This document shows, in pieces, positions 36,283 through 45,265 of a stretch of DNA of 64,000 nucleotides. The stretch is from PALSA-607 sp963825425 (lineage in GTDB: Bacteria; Actinomycetota; Actinomycetes; Acidothermales; Acidothermaceae): assembly GCA_963825425.1 (NCBI GenBank), contig CAWGTF010000010.1:744001-808000 (forward strand), written 5' to 3'. Position 1 is the first letter of the stretch. Each line of letters starts with the position of its first letter. Below the pieces are notes generated by a model. The model saw nothing but the letters and a program-made list of their open reading frames with translations, was not told where the DNA came from and ran no database searches. The translations under genes were made by a program, and so were the position numbers.

Positions 36283-39142
36283 CTAGCTGCAGCCGCTGGT
36301 GCTTCCGCATCCTTCGCAGACGTAGCAGCTTCCGGCCGGGCGCATCTTGGTGCCGCAGCTCATGCACAGCGGCGCGTCGGCTGCTGTGCCCAGTTGCCGC
36401 TCCAGCAGTTCGGTCGACGAGTGCACCTCGGCGTCCGCGGGCTTGGCGCTTGCGACCTCAGCCAGCGTCACGGTTGACGGCTTCTCGATCGGCGCCGACT
36501 GCGAGATCGAGTCGACGTACTCGAGTTCGTCATCGATGACCGGCGCGCTGGTGTCGTCGCCGTACTTCGATGCGACGGTCTGCGCCCGCTCGTCGGCGGT
36601 GAAGATGCCGAACTCCGCCCGCGATTCGGGCGTCAGGTAATCGAGGGCGAGGCGACGGAAGATGTAGTCCATGATCGACTGCGCCATCCGCACGTCGGGG
36701 TCGTCGGTCAAGCCAGCCGGGTCGAAGCGCATGTTGACGAACTTCGACACGAACGCCTCGAGCGGTACTCCGTACTGCAGCGCAATCGAGATGGCGATGG
36801 AGAACGCGTCCATCACACCGGCCAGCGTCGAACCCTGCTTGCCGAGCTTGAGGAACACTTCGCCAAGGCCGTCGTCCGGGTACGAGCCGGCCGTCAGGTA
36901 ACCCTCGGCGCCCGCGACCGCGAACGACACGGTCTGCGACGGACGACGCTTCGGTAGCCGCTTGCGAACCGGCTTGTATTCGCCCGGTGCCGCTACGCAA
37001 CTTCCGTCTTCTTCTCGCGCGCGTCGGACAGTGGCTGGCCGACCTTGCAGTTGTTGCGGTAGATCGCGAGCGCCTTCAGGCCCATCTTCCAGCCTTGGTA
37101 ATAGACGTCTTCGACATCTTCGACCGTCGCGTCTTCCGGCAGGTTCACAGTCTTGGAGATGGCTCCACTGAGTGCCGGCTGCACCGCCGCCATCATCCGA
37201 ACGTGACCCATCGCCGAGATCGAACGCTCACCCATCGCGCAGTCGAAGACTTCGTAGTGCTCCAACTTGAGACCGGGTGCACCGATGACGTTGCCGTGCT
37301 CGGCGATGTGCTCGACGATCGCCTCGACCTGCTCCTCCTGGTAGCCAAGGTTGCGCAATGCGCGCGGCACGGTGCCATTGACTATTTGCATCGAGCCGCC
37401 GCCGACCAATTTCTTGAATTTCACCAAAGCAAGGTCTGGCTCAATTCCAGTGGTATCACAGCCCATCATCAAGCCTATGGTTCCGGTGGGCGCGAGTACT
37501 GAGGCTTGCGAATTCCGCCAGCCATTCTTTTCGCCGATCTTAAGATTTTCCTGCCATGCCTTATTCGCAAGTCGAATGACTTCGCGATCGATTGTTCCGA
37601 CACTACGAATGGCATCAGACGCTGCCGCGTGCTTCCGCATCACCCGCGTGTGCGGCTCGGCGTTGCGCGCGTAGCCGTCGTACGGGCCGACGATGCCGGC
37701 GAGCTCCGCCGATCGCTTGTACGCCGTACCGGTCATGAGCGACGTTATGCCAGCCGCAAGTGCGCGCCCACCATCGGAGTCGTACGCGTGCCCGGTCGCC
37801 ATCAGCAGCGCCCCGAGGTTGGCGTAACCGATACCAAGCTGACGGAAAGCCTGCGCGTGGTGTCGCCGATCTTCTCAGTCGGGAAATCTGCAAAGCAGAT
37901 CGAGATATCCATCGCAGTGATGACAAACTCGACGACTTTGGCGAAGGTAACAGCGTCGAAGGTATCGTCGTCATTGAGGAACTTCATCAGGTTCAACGAC
38001 GCCAGGTTGCACGACGAGTTATCGAGATGAACGAATTCGGAGCACGGATTACTTCCGGTGATACGGCCCGATCTCTGGGCACGTGTGCCAGTCGTTGATG
38101 GTGTCGTCGTATTGGATGCCGGGGTCGGCGCACTCCCACGCTGCTTGCGCCATGCTTGCGCATCAGCGACTTGGCGTCGACGGTCTCGATGACTCGAGCC
38201 GTCGGTGCGCGCCTTCAGCCCGAAGTCCGTGCCGCGCTCATACGCGCGCATGAACTCTTCGTTCACCCGCACGGAGTTGTTGGCGTTCTGGTACTGCACG
38301 CTCGACATGTCGCGACCGCCGAGATCCATGTCGTAGCCGGCGTCGCGGAGCACCCGAATCTTGTCTTCCTCGCGGGCCTTGGTCTCGACGAACTCTTCGA
38401 TGTCGGGGTGGTCGACGTCGAGAATGACCATCTTCGCCGCTCGCCGGGTCGCGCCGCCCGACTTGATCGTGCCGGCACTGGCGTCGGCACCGCGCATGAA
38501 CGAGACCGGACCACACGCCGTCCCACCGGATGACAGCAGTTCCTTGGACGACCGAATCCGAGACAGGTTGATGCCTGAACCTGATCCGCCCTTGAAGATC
38601 ATCCCCTCTTCCTTGTACCAGTCGAGGATCGACTCCATCTTGTCGTCGACGGCGAGGATGAAGCACGCGGAGACCTGCTGCGGCGCGTTCGTACCGACGT
38701 TGAACCACACCGGCGAGTTGAAGCTGAATACCTGGTGCAGCAAGGCGTAGGTCAGCTCGTGCTCGAAGATCGTGGCGTCGTCGACGGTCGCGAAGTAGCC
38801 GTTGACCTGACCGGCCTTCACGTAGGTGAGCACGACCCGGTCGATCAGCTGCTTGAGCGACCACTCGCGCTGCTCAGTACCTACGGCCCCGCGGAAGTAT
38901 TTCGTCGTCACGATGTTGGCGGCGTTCACTTACCAGAAGTCGGGGAACTCGACCCCGCGCTGCTCGAAGTTGATCGTGCCGTCACGCCAGTTCGTCATGA
39001 CGACGTCGCGACGCTCCCAGGTGACTTCGTCGTAGGGGTGCACGCCGGGCGTGGTGTAAACCCGCTCGATGCTCAGACCCCGCCCAGAAGCCCGCTGACC
39101 CACCGTAATCGGGTCGCTTTGGGTATCACGTGACGTCTCTGT
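36283..39142 (-). CDS. nrdJ: Adenosylcobalamin-dependent class II ribonucleotide reductase, one in-frame TAA and about five frameshifts
   Basis: Makes deoxyribonucleotides from ribonucleotides with B12 as radical source. The ATG at 39142 follows GGAGGAG. Recognisable parts are RGLSIERVYTTPGVHPYDEV, SFNSPVWFNVG, FIFKGGSGSGINLSRIRSS (here MIFKGG), GGATRRAAKMVILDVDHPDI, ITGSNPCSEFVHLDNSSCNL, APTGTIGLMMGCDTTGIEPD, GSMQIVNGTVPRAL and a Cys-rich tail CMSCGTKMRPAGSCYVCEGC. A TAA (38930-38932) interrupts DFW/VNAANIV. Three single-base insertions near 38195, 38153 and 38070 cancel out; others lie near 37855 and 36992. The family length is about 950 residues. nrdR lies 80 bases upstream. Because this may be the only RNR, sequence error is the simplest explanation. 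Confidence 0.9.
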
Positions 39143-39222
39143 CATGCGTATCTCCTCCACTGTCTACAACACCACTACCGGCTGCCGGATTTCCCCCGGC
39201 CGGGATCGTTTTTGGTTGCGCG

Positions 39223-39705
39223 TCAGGGCTTTGCGGGCAGCTCTTGCCCTCGCTGCAGGTCACGTTCAGCTCGGAGCAACGCAATCTCGGACTCGAAGGC
39301 GTCGAGTGAGTCGAAGCCTCGGTAGACCGAGGAAAACCGCACGTAGGCGACGTCATCGAGGTCGCGCAAAGGCGCGAGGACGGCGAGGCCGACGTCTTGG
39401 CTGGAGATCTCGCTGCAGCCGCTGGCCCGCAGGTCGTCTTCGACCCGCTGGGCGAGGAAGGCGAGCGCGTCTTCGTCGACCGGGCGGCCTTGGCACGCCT
39501 TGCGGACGCCGGCGACGACCTTGGCTCGCGAGAACGGCTCTGTCACGCCCGACCGCTTGACGACGGCGATCGAGGCGGTCTCCAGGGTGGTGAACCGGCG
39601 ACCGCACTCTGGGCAGGAGCGCCGACGACGGATAGCGGTTCCGTCGTCGGCGACCCGGCTGTCTACGACCCGGCTGTCGGTGTGGTGGCAGAAGGGGCAG
39701 AACAC
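39223..39705 (-). CDS. nrdR: Transcriptional repressor NrdR
   Basis: 160 residues from GTG 39705. A zinc ribbon (C3, C6, C31, C34: FCPFCHHTD, SCPECGRRF) is followed by an ATP-cone (about 48-135: VTEPFSRAKVVAGVRKACQG, LAFLAQRVEDDLRASG, VAYVRFSSVYRGF). NrdR senses ATP/dATP and represses ribonucleotide reductase genes. It sits directly before nrdJ on the same strand, as in Streptomyces nrdRJ, so it should repress its own operon. Confidence 0.93.
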   Translation of the reverse strand: MFCPFCHHTDSRVVDSRVADDGTAIRRRRSCPECGRRFTTLETASIAVVKRSGVTEPFSRAKVVAGVRKACQGRPVDEDALAFLAQRVEDDLRASGCSEISSQDVGLAVLAPLRDLDDVAYVRFSSVYRGFDSLDAFESEIALLRAERDLQRGQELPAKP

Positions 39706-40065
39706 TGTCGCCCTCCACTCCCGCACCGAGTCAGCCGGATCGATTCCCCTGAATGTGTTCTTTGACGCCTTCCCCGGCGCCGCTCCCAGACCCATACCCA
39801 GCGGCTTCCACGGGAGACTTTTCGAGGAGTCCCGGGGAGCAACTGTGGACGAACCTGTGCGCAAACACCCCCCAGCTGTGCTCAAGTCCCCTCCGCCTGG
39901 GCACAACCTGTGGAGAACTACATCCGTGTAAGTACTAGATGTAGGGGTCAGACGTTAGGCGGAACGGGGGCGGTACGCAAGGGCTTCCGCGAACTACGCA
40001 GGCCGGACGGCGTGTCGCGGCGTGTCGTCGGGATGTGGCCCGACGAACCACGGCGAGGGCCGCGC
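39706..40065. other. 360-base gene-free stretch upstream of nrdR
   Basis: No convincing gene. It holds the promoter region of nrdRJ, including a candidate NrdR-box pair at 39918-39944. Several TGTGGA-like words (near 39844 and 39909) resemble but do not match DnaA boxes. The left part can be read in frame with NrdR but has no family similarity. Confidence 0.6.
39915..39948. promoter_or_regulatory. Candidate NrdR boxes
   Basis: CTACATC (39918-39924) and GATGTAG (39938-39944) form an inverted repeat 13 bases apart. Read on the minus strand the second gives CTACATCTAGT, which fits the published NrdR-box consensus acaCwAtATaTwGtgt well. The first, CTACATCCGTG, fits less well. Spacing between centres (about 17 bases) is shorter than usual. 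Confidence 0.5.
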
Positions 40066-40589
40066 TCACGAGGGCACCGACAGCGTCTCGCCAGCCTGCA
40101 GACCGGTGCTCGCGAGGTGGTTCAGGACGATGATCTGCTGAACCGTGGCCCGCGGATCGGCGTGCGGCGCGACCTGCGTGGCGATCCCCCACAGCGTCTG
40201 CCCGGGCTGGACGACGATGCTGTGCGAGGCAGGCGGCGCGCTCGTCGTGCCGGCCGTGAACGAGAGCGTGTCGCCGAGTGAGAAGCCGAGCAGCATGCAC
40301 AACACGGCGGCAACGAGGAGTGCGAGCCGACCGCGCCGCGTGAGCCGAATGTGCTCGCCCGTAAGGGTTTTCGCGCAGAGTGCGTGCCAACCGATGGCGC
40401 AACCTCCACCAATCGCAGCGGGGTCGCGCGCTCGAACGGCGGCGCCGGGCTGATCACCAGCGGCGGCAGCAACTCCGTGTTCGGTACGGCCCGCAGCCGG
40501 CGAACCGGCGGGCACGCGAAGTCGGTGAGGTCGAGCACGCCGATCGAGCTACGTCGGACCGGGCTGAGGAGCGTGGGCTGCGGGCTCAT
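40066..40589 (-). CDS. LysM-domain membrane protein, one frameshift
   Basis: A cytoplasmic N-terminal stretch starts MSPQPTLLSPVRRSS at 40589. A shift near 40370 leads to EHIRLTRRGRLALLVAAVLC, one transmembrane helix. The exterior LysM domain reads SIVVQPGQTLWGIATQVAPH and VQQIIVLNHLASTGLQAGETL. LysM binds peptidoglycan, so this is likely a wall-associated protein of about 175 residues. Its position between lexA and nrdR is conserved in actinobacteria; a comparable LysM protein near lexA in corynebacteria is a cell-division suppressor. Divergent SOS boxes could control it too. Confidence 0.75.
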
Positions 40590-40627
40590 GACGACCTCCG
40601 GGGAAGGAAGTTCGGCGCCGATGACCT

Positions 40628-40641
40628 CGAACGGATGTTCG
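40628..40641. promoter_or_regulatory. LexA (SOS) box 1
   Basis: CGAACGGATGTTCG is a perfect match to the actinobacterial SOS consensus CGAACRNNNGTTYG. It lies 39 bases upstream of the LysM gene start and 150 upstream of lexA. Confidence 0.85.
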
Positions 40642-40643
40642 AT

Positions 40644-40657
40644 CGAACGCCTGTACG
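40644..40657. promoter_or_regulatory. Imperfect LexA box
   Basis: CGAACGCCTGTACG matches the left half-site exactly and the right half with one mismatch. It begins two bases after box 1, on nearly the same helical face, which could allow cooperative LexA binding. Confidence 0.45.
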
Positions 40658-40696
40658 AAGTTCTACCTCATCCCGCCGACAAAACCACGACACGTT

Positions 40697-40710
40697 CGAA
40701 CAGATGTTTG
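40697..40710. promoter_or_regulatory. LexA (SOS) box 2
   Basis: CGAACAGATGTTTG fits CGAACRNNNGTTYG in full. It lies about 80 bases upstream of the lexA ATG, consistent with autorepression. Confidence 0.85.
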
Positions 40711-40791
40711 AATGCGTGTCGGGAAAGGGCTACCGTCAGGCCAGCCGACCAACGATCCAGGCACGAACGATCAAGACGAAGGGGCGGAGTC

Positions 40792-41574
40792 ATGTCGCCA
40801 CGCGACGCAGAAGGTTCAGGCCAGCCGCTCGCCGGCGTCAGCGACTTCCCGGACGGTCCGCCCGACGAGACCGGCCTGACCCCGCGCCAGCACCGGGTGC
40901 TCGACGTGATCCGCGACTCCGTCGAGCGGCGCGGCTACCCGCCGAGCATGCGCGAGATCGGCGAACAGGTCGGGCTAACCTCCACGTCCAGCGTCGCCCA
41001 CCAACTGACCACCTTGCAGAAGAAGGGCTACCTGCGCCGCGACCCGAACCGCCCGCGCGCCGTAGAGGTCCGGATCCCTGGCGAGGTCGCCGGCACCTCG
41101 ACGTCCGAGCCCCGTGGCAGTCGGCAGCACAGCGGCACCGGGGAACACACCGGCGAGCAGGCACCCTTCGACGAGACCGAGAGCGGCAACTCCCGCCCGG
41201 CACCCGCCTACATCCCGGTCGTCGGCCGGATCGCCGCCGGTGGCCCGATCCTCGCCGAGCAGGCCGTCGACGACGTGTTCCCGCTCCCCCGGAACGTCGT
41301 CGGCGACGGCACGCTCTTCATGCTGAAAGTGGTCGGCGATTCGATGGTCGATGCAGCGATCTGCGACGGCGACTGGGTCGTCGTCCGCCAGCAACCGGTT
41401 GCCGAAAGCGGTGACATCGTCGCGGCGATGATCGACGGCGAGGCTACCGTCAAGACCTTCAAGCGGCGCGACGGTCACGTGTGGTTGATGCCGCACAACC
41501 CGAACTACGCACCGATTCCCGGCGACGACGCGACGATCCTCGGCAGGGTGAGCGCGGTCCTGCGCAAGGTCTAA
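40792..41574 (+). CDS. lexA: SOS repressor LexA
   Basis: 260 residues from ATG 40792 (GGCGGAG upstream). The winged helix (about 30-92) has LTPRQHRVLDVIRDSVERRG and SMREIGEQVGLTSTSSVAHQ. The autocleavage site is A149-G150 (GRIAAGGPI). The catalytic dyad is S184 (VGDSMVDA) and K221 (ATVKTFK). A linker of about 40 residues (100-140) rich in Ser, Gly and Glu is longer than in E. coli, as in other actinobacteria. It represses DNA-repair genes until RecA filaments trigger self-cleavage. Two good SOS boxes lie upstream. Confidence 0.95.
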   Translation: MSPRDAEGSGQPLAGVSDFPDGPPDETGLTPRQHRVLDVIRDSVERRGYPPSMREIGEQVGLTSTSSVAHQLTTLQKKGYLRRDPNRPRAVEVRIPGEVAGTSTSEPRGSRQHSGTGEHTGEQAPFDETESGNSRPAPAYIPVVGRIAAGGPILAEQAVDDVFPLPRNVVGDGTLFMLKVVGDSMVDAAICDGDWVVVRQQPVAESGDIVAAMIDGEATVKTFKRRDGHVWLMPHNPNYAPIPGDDATILGRVSAVLRKV

Positions 41575-41600
41575 CTGCCGGCCCGGTTAGGGTCGACGCG

Positions 41601-42404
41601 ATGGACGACGAACAGGTGCTGGCCAGCGACGGTGTCACCTACGTCGTGCGAGTCGGCGACACGGTGCGGCGCCCCGTGCGGCCGTTCACGGCAACCATCC
41701 AGACCTACCTAAAACACCTGCACGATCGCGGTTTTCACGAGGCACCGGCGCCCTTGGGTTACGACGATCAGGGTCGTGAGGTCCTCTCCTTCGTCAACGG
41801 CGACGTGCCGCAGGAACCGCTGCCCGACTACGCCTGCACTGACGACGTGCTCGTACCACTCGGGACGTTGATCCGACGCCTGCACGACGCAGCTGCCGAC
41901 TTCGCCCCACCCGTCGATGCTGTGTGGGGCGGCATCCCGGGGACGCCAGCAGGCGTCGTCCCGCTGTTCGACAACCCCGAGCTCATCGCGCACCAGGACT
42001 ACTGCCCTGGCAACGTCGTTTTCCGCGACGGCCTACCCGCGGCGTTCATCGACTTCGACCTCTCGCGCCCAACGACGCGCGTCGCCGATCTCGTCAACGC
42101 CATGTACTGGTGGACCCCGCTCATGCATCCAAGCGACAGACCACCAGCCATGCGGGACGCCGATGTGCCCGCGCGGGTGCGGATCCTGGCCGATGCGTAC
42201 GGCATGACCGCGCAGCAGCGCGCACTCGTCGTCCCGACCGCTCTGCAGCGCGCCACAAACTCGTTGCCGGCGATGCGGGCCGCGGCGCAGGCGGATCCCG
42301 TCTTCGCGAAGTGGTGGCATGGCGGCCTCGAGCACAAGTTGCTCCGGGCCCAAGAGTGGCTGGCCACCGAGGCCCCCTACATCGATGCCGTCTTGCACGA
42401 CTAG
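41601..42404 (+). CDS. Aminoglycoside-phosphotransferase-like kinase
   Basis: 267 residues from ATG 41601, 26 bases after lexA. The catalytic loop is IAHQDYCPGNVVFRDG, with His-Gln-Asp in place of the usual His-Gly-Asp, and the metal motif is AAFIDFDLSRPTTRVADLV. The N-terminal lobe is short (VVRVGDTVRRPVRPFTATIQ). Many APH-fold proteins in actinobacteria act on metabolites or have no known substrate. It may be read through from lexA, but no SOS link is known. Confidence 0.8.
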   Translation: MDDEQVLASDGVTYVVRVGDTVRRPVRPFTATIQTYLKHLHDRGFHEAPAPLGYDDQGREVLSFVNGDVPQEPLPDYACTDDVLVPLGTLIRRLHDAAADFAPPVDAVWGGIPGTPAGVVPLFDNPELIAHQDYCPGNVVFRDGLPAAFIDFDLSRPTTRVADLVNAMYWWTPLMHPSDRPPAMRDADVPARVRILADAYGMTAQQRALVVPTALQRATNSLPAMRAAAQADPVFAKWWHGGLEHKLLRAQEWLATEAPYIDAVLHD

Positions 42405-42448
42405 CGTGGAGCCATCTGGTCGCGCTTTCAACTGTTGAGTGGGGCACT

Positions 42449-43237
42449 ATGTCGGAGCCGAACACGAAGCCGAACGCTGACGTCCTACTCGCCGCCGTGC
42501 GCAACTCCCGCGTGCGGCTGGTCGAGACCGTGACGCCGCTGACTCCGGAGCAGCTGCGCACACAGTCCTACGACACGGAGTGGACGATCGCCCAAGTGCT
42601 GTCGCACATCGGCACTGGGTCGCTGCTCTTCAAGCTCATCCTGCAGGCCGGCCTCGACGGCGAGCCGGCGCCCGGCATGGACCTCATGCGGCCGATCTGG
42701 GCTGAATGGAACGCGAAGAGTCCCGAAGACCAAGCGCGCGACGGACTTGCGGCGGACGGCGAGTACCTGGCCGCGCTGGAGTCGCTAAACGCGCAGCAGC
42801 GCGCGGATTGGCAACTCGACTTTTTCGGCGAGAACCGCGACTTCCTCAACCTGCTGACCATGCGGGTGGGCGAACATGCGGTGCACACGTGGGACGTCGT
42901 CGTAGCGCTCGATCCGTCGGCGAGACTCGCTCCCGACGCAGTCGACATTCTGATCGACACCCTCAGACCGCTAGCCGGGGTCGGCAAACCACTCGATCAG
43001 CAGTTGGTGATCGGAGTGGAGACCGACGCTCCGAGCCGCAACTTTGTGCTGACCGTCGACGCTGACGGCGCGACGCTCGAGCCGCTCGATGCGCGCTCAG
43101 ACGCCGATCGCCTCCTGGCGCTACCTGCCGAGGCGTTTGTCCGGCTGCTGTATGGCCGTCTCGATCCCGAGCACACGCCGCCAACGGCGGACGATCCGAT
43201 TCTCGAAGTATTGCGGCGCGTCTTCGTCGGCTTCTAG
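42449..43237 (+). CDS. Maleylpyruvate-isomerase-like DinB-superfamily protein (TIGR03083-type)
   Basis: 262 residues. The four-helix DinB-like bundle has WTIAQVLSHIGTGSLLFKLI and RVGEHAVHTWDVVVAL, giving metal-binding His positions at the ends of helices. A C-terminal beta domain reads FVLTVDADGATLEPLDARSD and FVRLLYGRLDP (SCP2-like). Members include mycothiol-dependent maleylpyruvate isomerase and many uncharacterised mycothiol-linked enzymes. The role here is unassigned. Its stop overlaps the convergent gene by four bases. Confidence 0.82.
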   Translation: MSEPNTKPNADVLLAAVRNSRVRLVETVTPLTPEQLRTQSYDTEWTIAQVLSHIGTGSLLFKLILQAGLDGEPAPGMDLMRPIWAEWNAKSPEDQARDGLAADGEYLAALESLNAQQRADWQLDFFGENRDFLNLLTMRVGEHAVHTWDVVVALDPSARLAPDAVDILIDTLRPLAGVGKPLDQQLVIGVETDAPSRNFVLTVDADGATLEPLDARSDADRLLALPAEAFVRLLYGRLDPEHTPPTADDPILEVLRRVFVGF

Positions 43238-43980
43238 CTATTCAGGGCATCGCTATCGTGGGCGACCGGATCGTCGAGGTGCGCTTCCCACACCTCGAGC
43301 CGTTCGTCGGCCAGTAGCTCGTCGACTAGTGCGCGGGAGCCACCGACGTACGTGCAGAACAAGTCGATCTCGGTCGCCACGCACCACGACTGGTCGTCGG
43401 GCCAGCAGATGTTCGCCGAGTGCGGCAAGAACCAGTTCTTCGTGGGCCAGTGCCCGATTTCATGCGCTGCCTCGAGTGGTCCCCCGAACAGCACGTAGTT
43501 GCGCTGTGGCAGTTCGACGCGCGCATCGAAGTCGATGCGAGGTGCACCCTCACCGGTCGAGCGCTCGGTGCCGAACGGCGAGCCGTATCCGTCCCACAAG
43601 CAGAACCAGCATCGTTGCGGCGGTACCGTGTGCCGCGCGAGGACGTCGACCAGCGCGGCGAGCGACTCGGGCTCGAGGTTCCCGTGGTCGGGAACCGTGC
43701 CCGTCCACTCGGCACGGTCGACGTCGTATTCGGTCGGTGCAACTCCAACGAGCGTGTGGAACTGCATCAGCCCATGCGCGACCTTGCCGCACGCGGCCGC
43801 AACCTCGTTCCAGCGCACGAGCTCGCCGGTGTCCGACTCAGCCGGGTGCAAGATGCGCGCGTACGCCGCGAAGCCAGCCGGAATGACGCCGCGCACACCG
43901 GAGCCGAACGCGCCCAGCCGCGGCGCAATCCACTCGGCAGCGGTCAGGTCATCGGTTTGCAAGAGGCCGTCTGAGGACAC
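43234..43980 (-). CDS. Conserved actinobacterial hypothetical protein
   Basis: 248 residues. Notable segments are FGSGVRGVIPAGFAAYARIL, VAHGLMQFHTLVGVAPTEYD, CWFCLWDGYGSPFG, YVLFGGPLEAAHEIGHWP and WCVATEIDLFCTYVGGS. The many Trp and the CWFCLWDG motif are distinctive. The family is widespread in actinobacteria as a hypothetical protein of unknown function; nothing here indicates an enzyme class or export. It probably has its own promoter. Confidence 0.75.
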   Translation of the reverse strand: MSSDGLLQTDDLTAAEWIAPRLGAFGSGVRGVIPAGFAAYARILHPAESDTGELVRWNEVAAACGKVAHGLMQFHTLVGVAPTEYDVDRAEWTGTVPDHGNLEPESLAALVDVLARHTVPPQRCWFCLWDGYGSPFGTERSTGEGAPRIDFDARVELPQRNYVLFGGPLEAAHEIGHWPTKNWFLPHSANICWPDDQSWCVATEIDLFCTYVGGSRALVDELLADERLEVWEAHLDDPVAHDSDALNS

Positions 43981-44056
43981 CCGGGCAGTGTGTCATCGAC
44001 TACGCAGTTCTCCCGAGACATTCAGCTCGCGTTGCCGCAGCCACCGCCCGAGCCAC

Positions 44057-44494
44057 CTACGTGATGCAGAACTCGTTGCCCTCCGGGTCGGCGACGGTCA
44101 CCCACGAGTTCGGACCCTGGCTCGCGCGATGCAAGAACGTGCCGCCGCGCGCCTGCACCTGTTCGAGGACCTTCTCGATGTTGTCCTTCCCTACCCGCAC
44201 ATCGAGATGCATCCGGTTCTTCACCGTCTTCGGCTCGGGCACCAACTGGAACAGGATGCGCTTGCGTGACGGCGAGTCGGGCTCGTCGGGATCGAAGATC
44301 GCTGCGCCGTCGCGCCAGACGAGAACACCCTTGTGCTGCTGGGTATCCGCGTCGGTCGCGTAGCCCTGGGCGATCATGTCGCGGATGAACGCCTCGTCAC
44401 TCGGCTCGACCTCCCACCCGAGCGTCTCGGCCCACCAGTCGGCGAGCACGTGCGGATCAGCGGAATCAACTGTCACCTGGAAGTAGTAGGCCAT
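44057..44494 (-). CDS. VOC-family glyoxalase-like protein
   Basis: 145 residues from ATG 44494. MAYYFQVTVDSADPHVLADW and GWEVEPSDEAF begin the first half; the second has NRMHLDVRVGKDNIEKVLEQ and SWVTVADPEGNEFCIT. The HLDV His and the FCIT-end Glu (NEF) fit VOC metal positions. This subtype (Glyoxalase_6-like) is common in actinobacteria. It follows the MOSC gene by about 75 bases on the same strand. Confidence 0.85.
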   Translation of the reverse strand: MAYYFQVTVDSADPHVLADWWAETLGWEVEPSDEAFIRDMIAQGYATDADTQQHKGVLVWRDGAAIFDPDEPDSPSRKRILFQLVPEPKTVKNRMHLDVRVGKDNIEKVLEQVQARGGTFLHRASQGPNSWVTVADPEGNEFCIT

Positions 44495-44570
44495 ATGCAA
44501 AACCTACGACCACTCGCCGACAACTTCGCGGCAACGTCAAAGAGTTGCGTCCTCGAGGTCGGCTGCGCGC

Positions 44571-45134
44571 TTACACCGGTTCGAGCGGTAAGTATGGCGG
44601 CGGAGGAAGCTCGACCCGGACCACGTCGCCCGATCGCACCTCACCGGCGGCGAGCACGATCCCCATGACGCCGGCCCTCCGCACCACCTTTCCGTCGTCG
44701 TCGCGGCCGATGAGCTGGGCCATCAGACCGTCCAGGAACAGGTTGTTCTGCTGGCACGGCGTGCGTAGACCGGTGACTTCGATGACCGCGCTTTCGCCAA
44801 GATGCAGGCGGGCACCGGTCGGCAGGCCGAGCAGATCGACGTCCCGCGTGGTGACGTTCTCGCCGATGTCGCCCGGCCGCACGGTGAAGCCCGCGGCGAG
44901 CAGGTCGTCGTGCAACTCACTGTGGATGAGGTGAACCTGCCGGAGGTTGGGCTGGGTCGGGTCACGGGCCACTCGCGACTGGTGCGTGACCGTCGCGCCC
45001 GCGTGCACATCGCCCTCGACCCCGATGCCGGCGATGAGCCGGATGCTCGGCTCGTTCGGCTTGCTGAAGGAATGCGTGGCACTGCGGCTCACGGCCACGA
45101 CGCGTCCAGCCACGTTCGCTCCTCGAACTGTCAC
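44571..45134 (-). CDS. MOSC-domain protein
   Basis: 187 residues from a GTG. MOSC text includes IAGIGVEGDVHAGATVTHQS, NLRQVHLIHSELHDDLLAAG, VRPGDIGENVTTRDVDLLGL and the conserved Cys of LRTPCQQNNLF. MOSC domains are the C-terminal module of molybdenum-cofactor sulfurases and bind Moco or carry sulfur. Stand-alone versions such as YiiM detoxify N-hydroxylated compounds. No Moco enzyme is adjacent. Confidence 0.88.
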   Translation of the reverse strand: MTVRGANVAGRVVAVSRSATHSFSKPNEPSIRLIAGIGVEGDVHAGATVTHQSRVARDPTQPNLRQVHLIHSELHDDLLAAGFTVRPGDIGENVTTRDVDLLGLPTGARLHLGESAVIEVTGLRTPCQQNNLFLDGLMAQLIGRDDDGKVVRRAGVMGIVLAAGEVRSGDVVRVELPPPPYLPLEPV

Positions 45135-45265
45135 GTCAGCGTGGTGGCGCCGACAGCTACTACCGGTCGTGCGGAAAAGACAATGCTGCCAGGCGACGCT
45201 TCGTGCAAGTTGATATCGATCTCACGCTGTCGCTCCGAAACGTCGCACGAGCGCGCGCAAATCGT

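Noticed and set aside
39143..39222. Possible cobalamin riboswitch before nrdJ
   Set aside because: The gap to nrdR is only 80 bases, too short for the fold, and no B12-box-like sequence was seen.
39840..39915. DnaA-box-like TGTGGA words near nrdR
   Set aside because: Neither matches TTGTCCACA or its complement closely and there is no cluster or AT-rich segment to suggest an origin.
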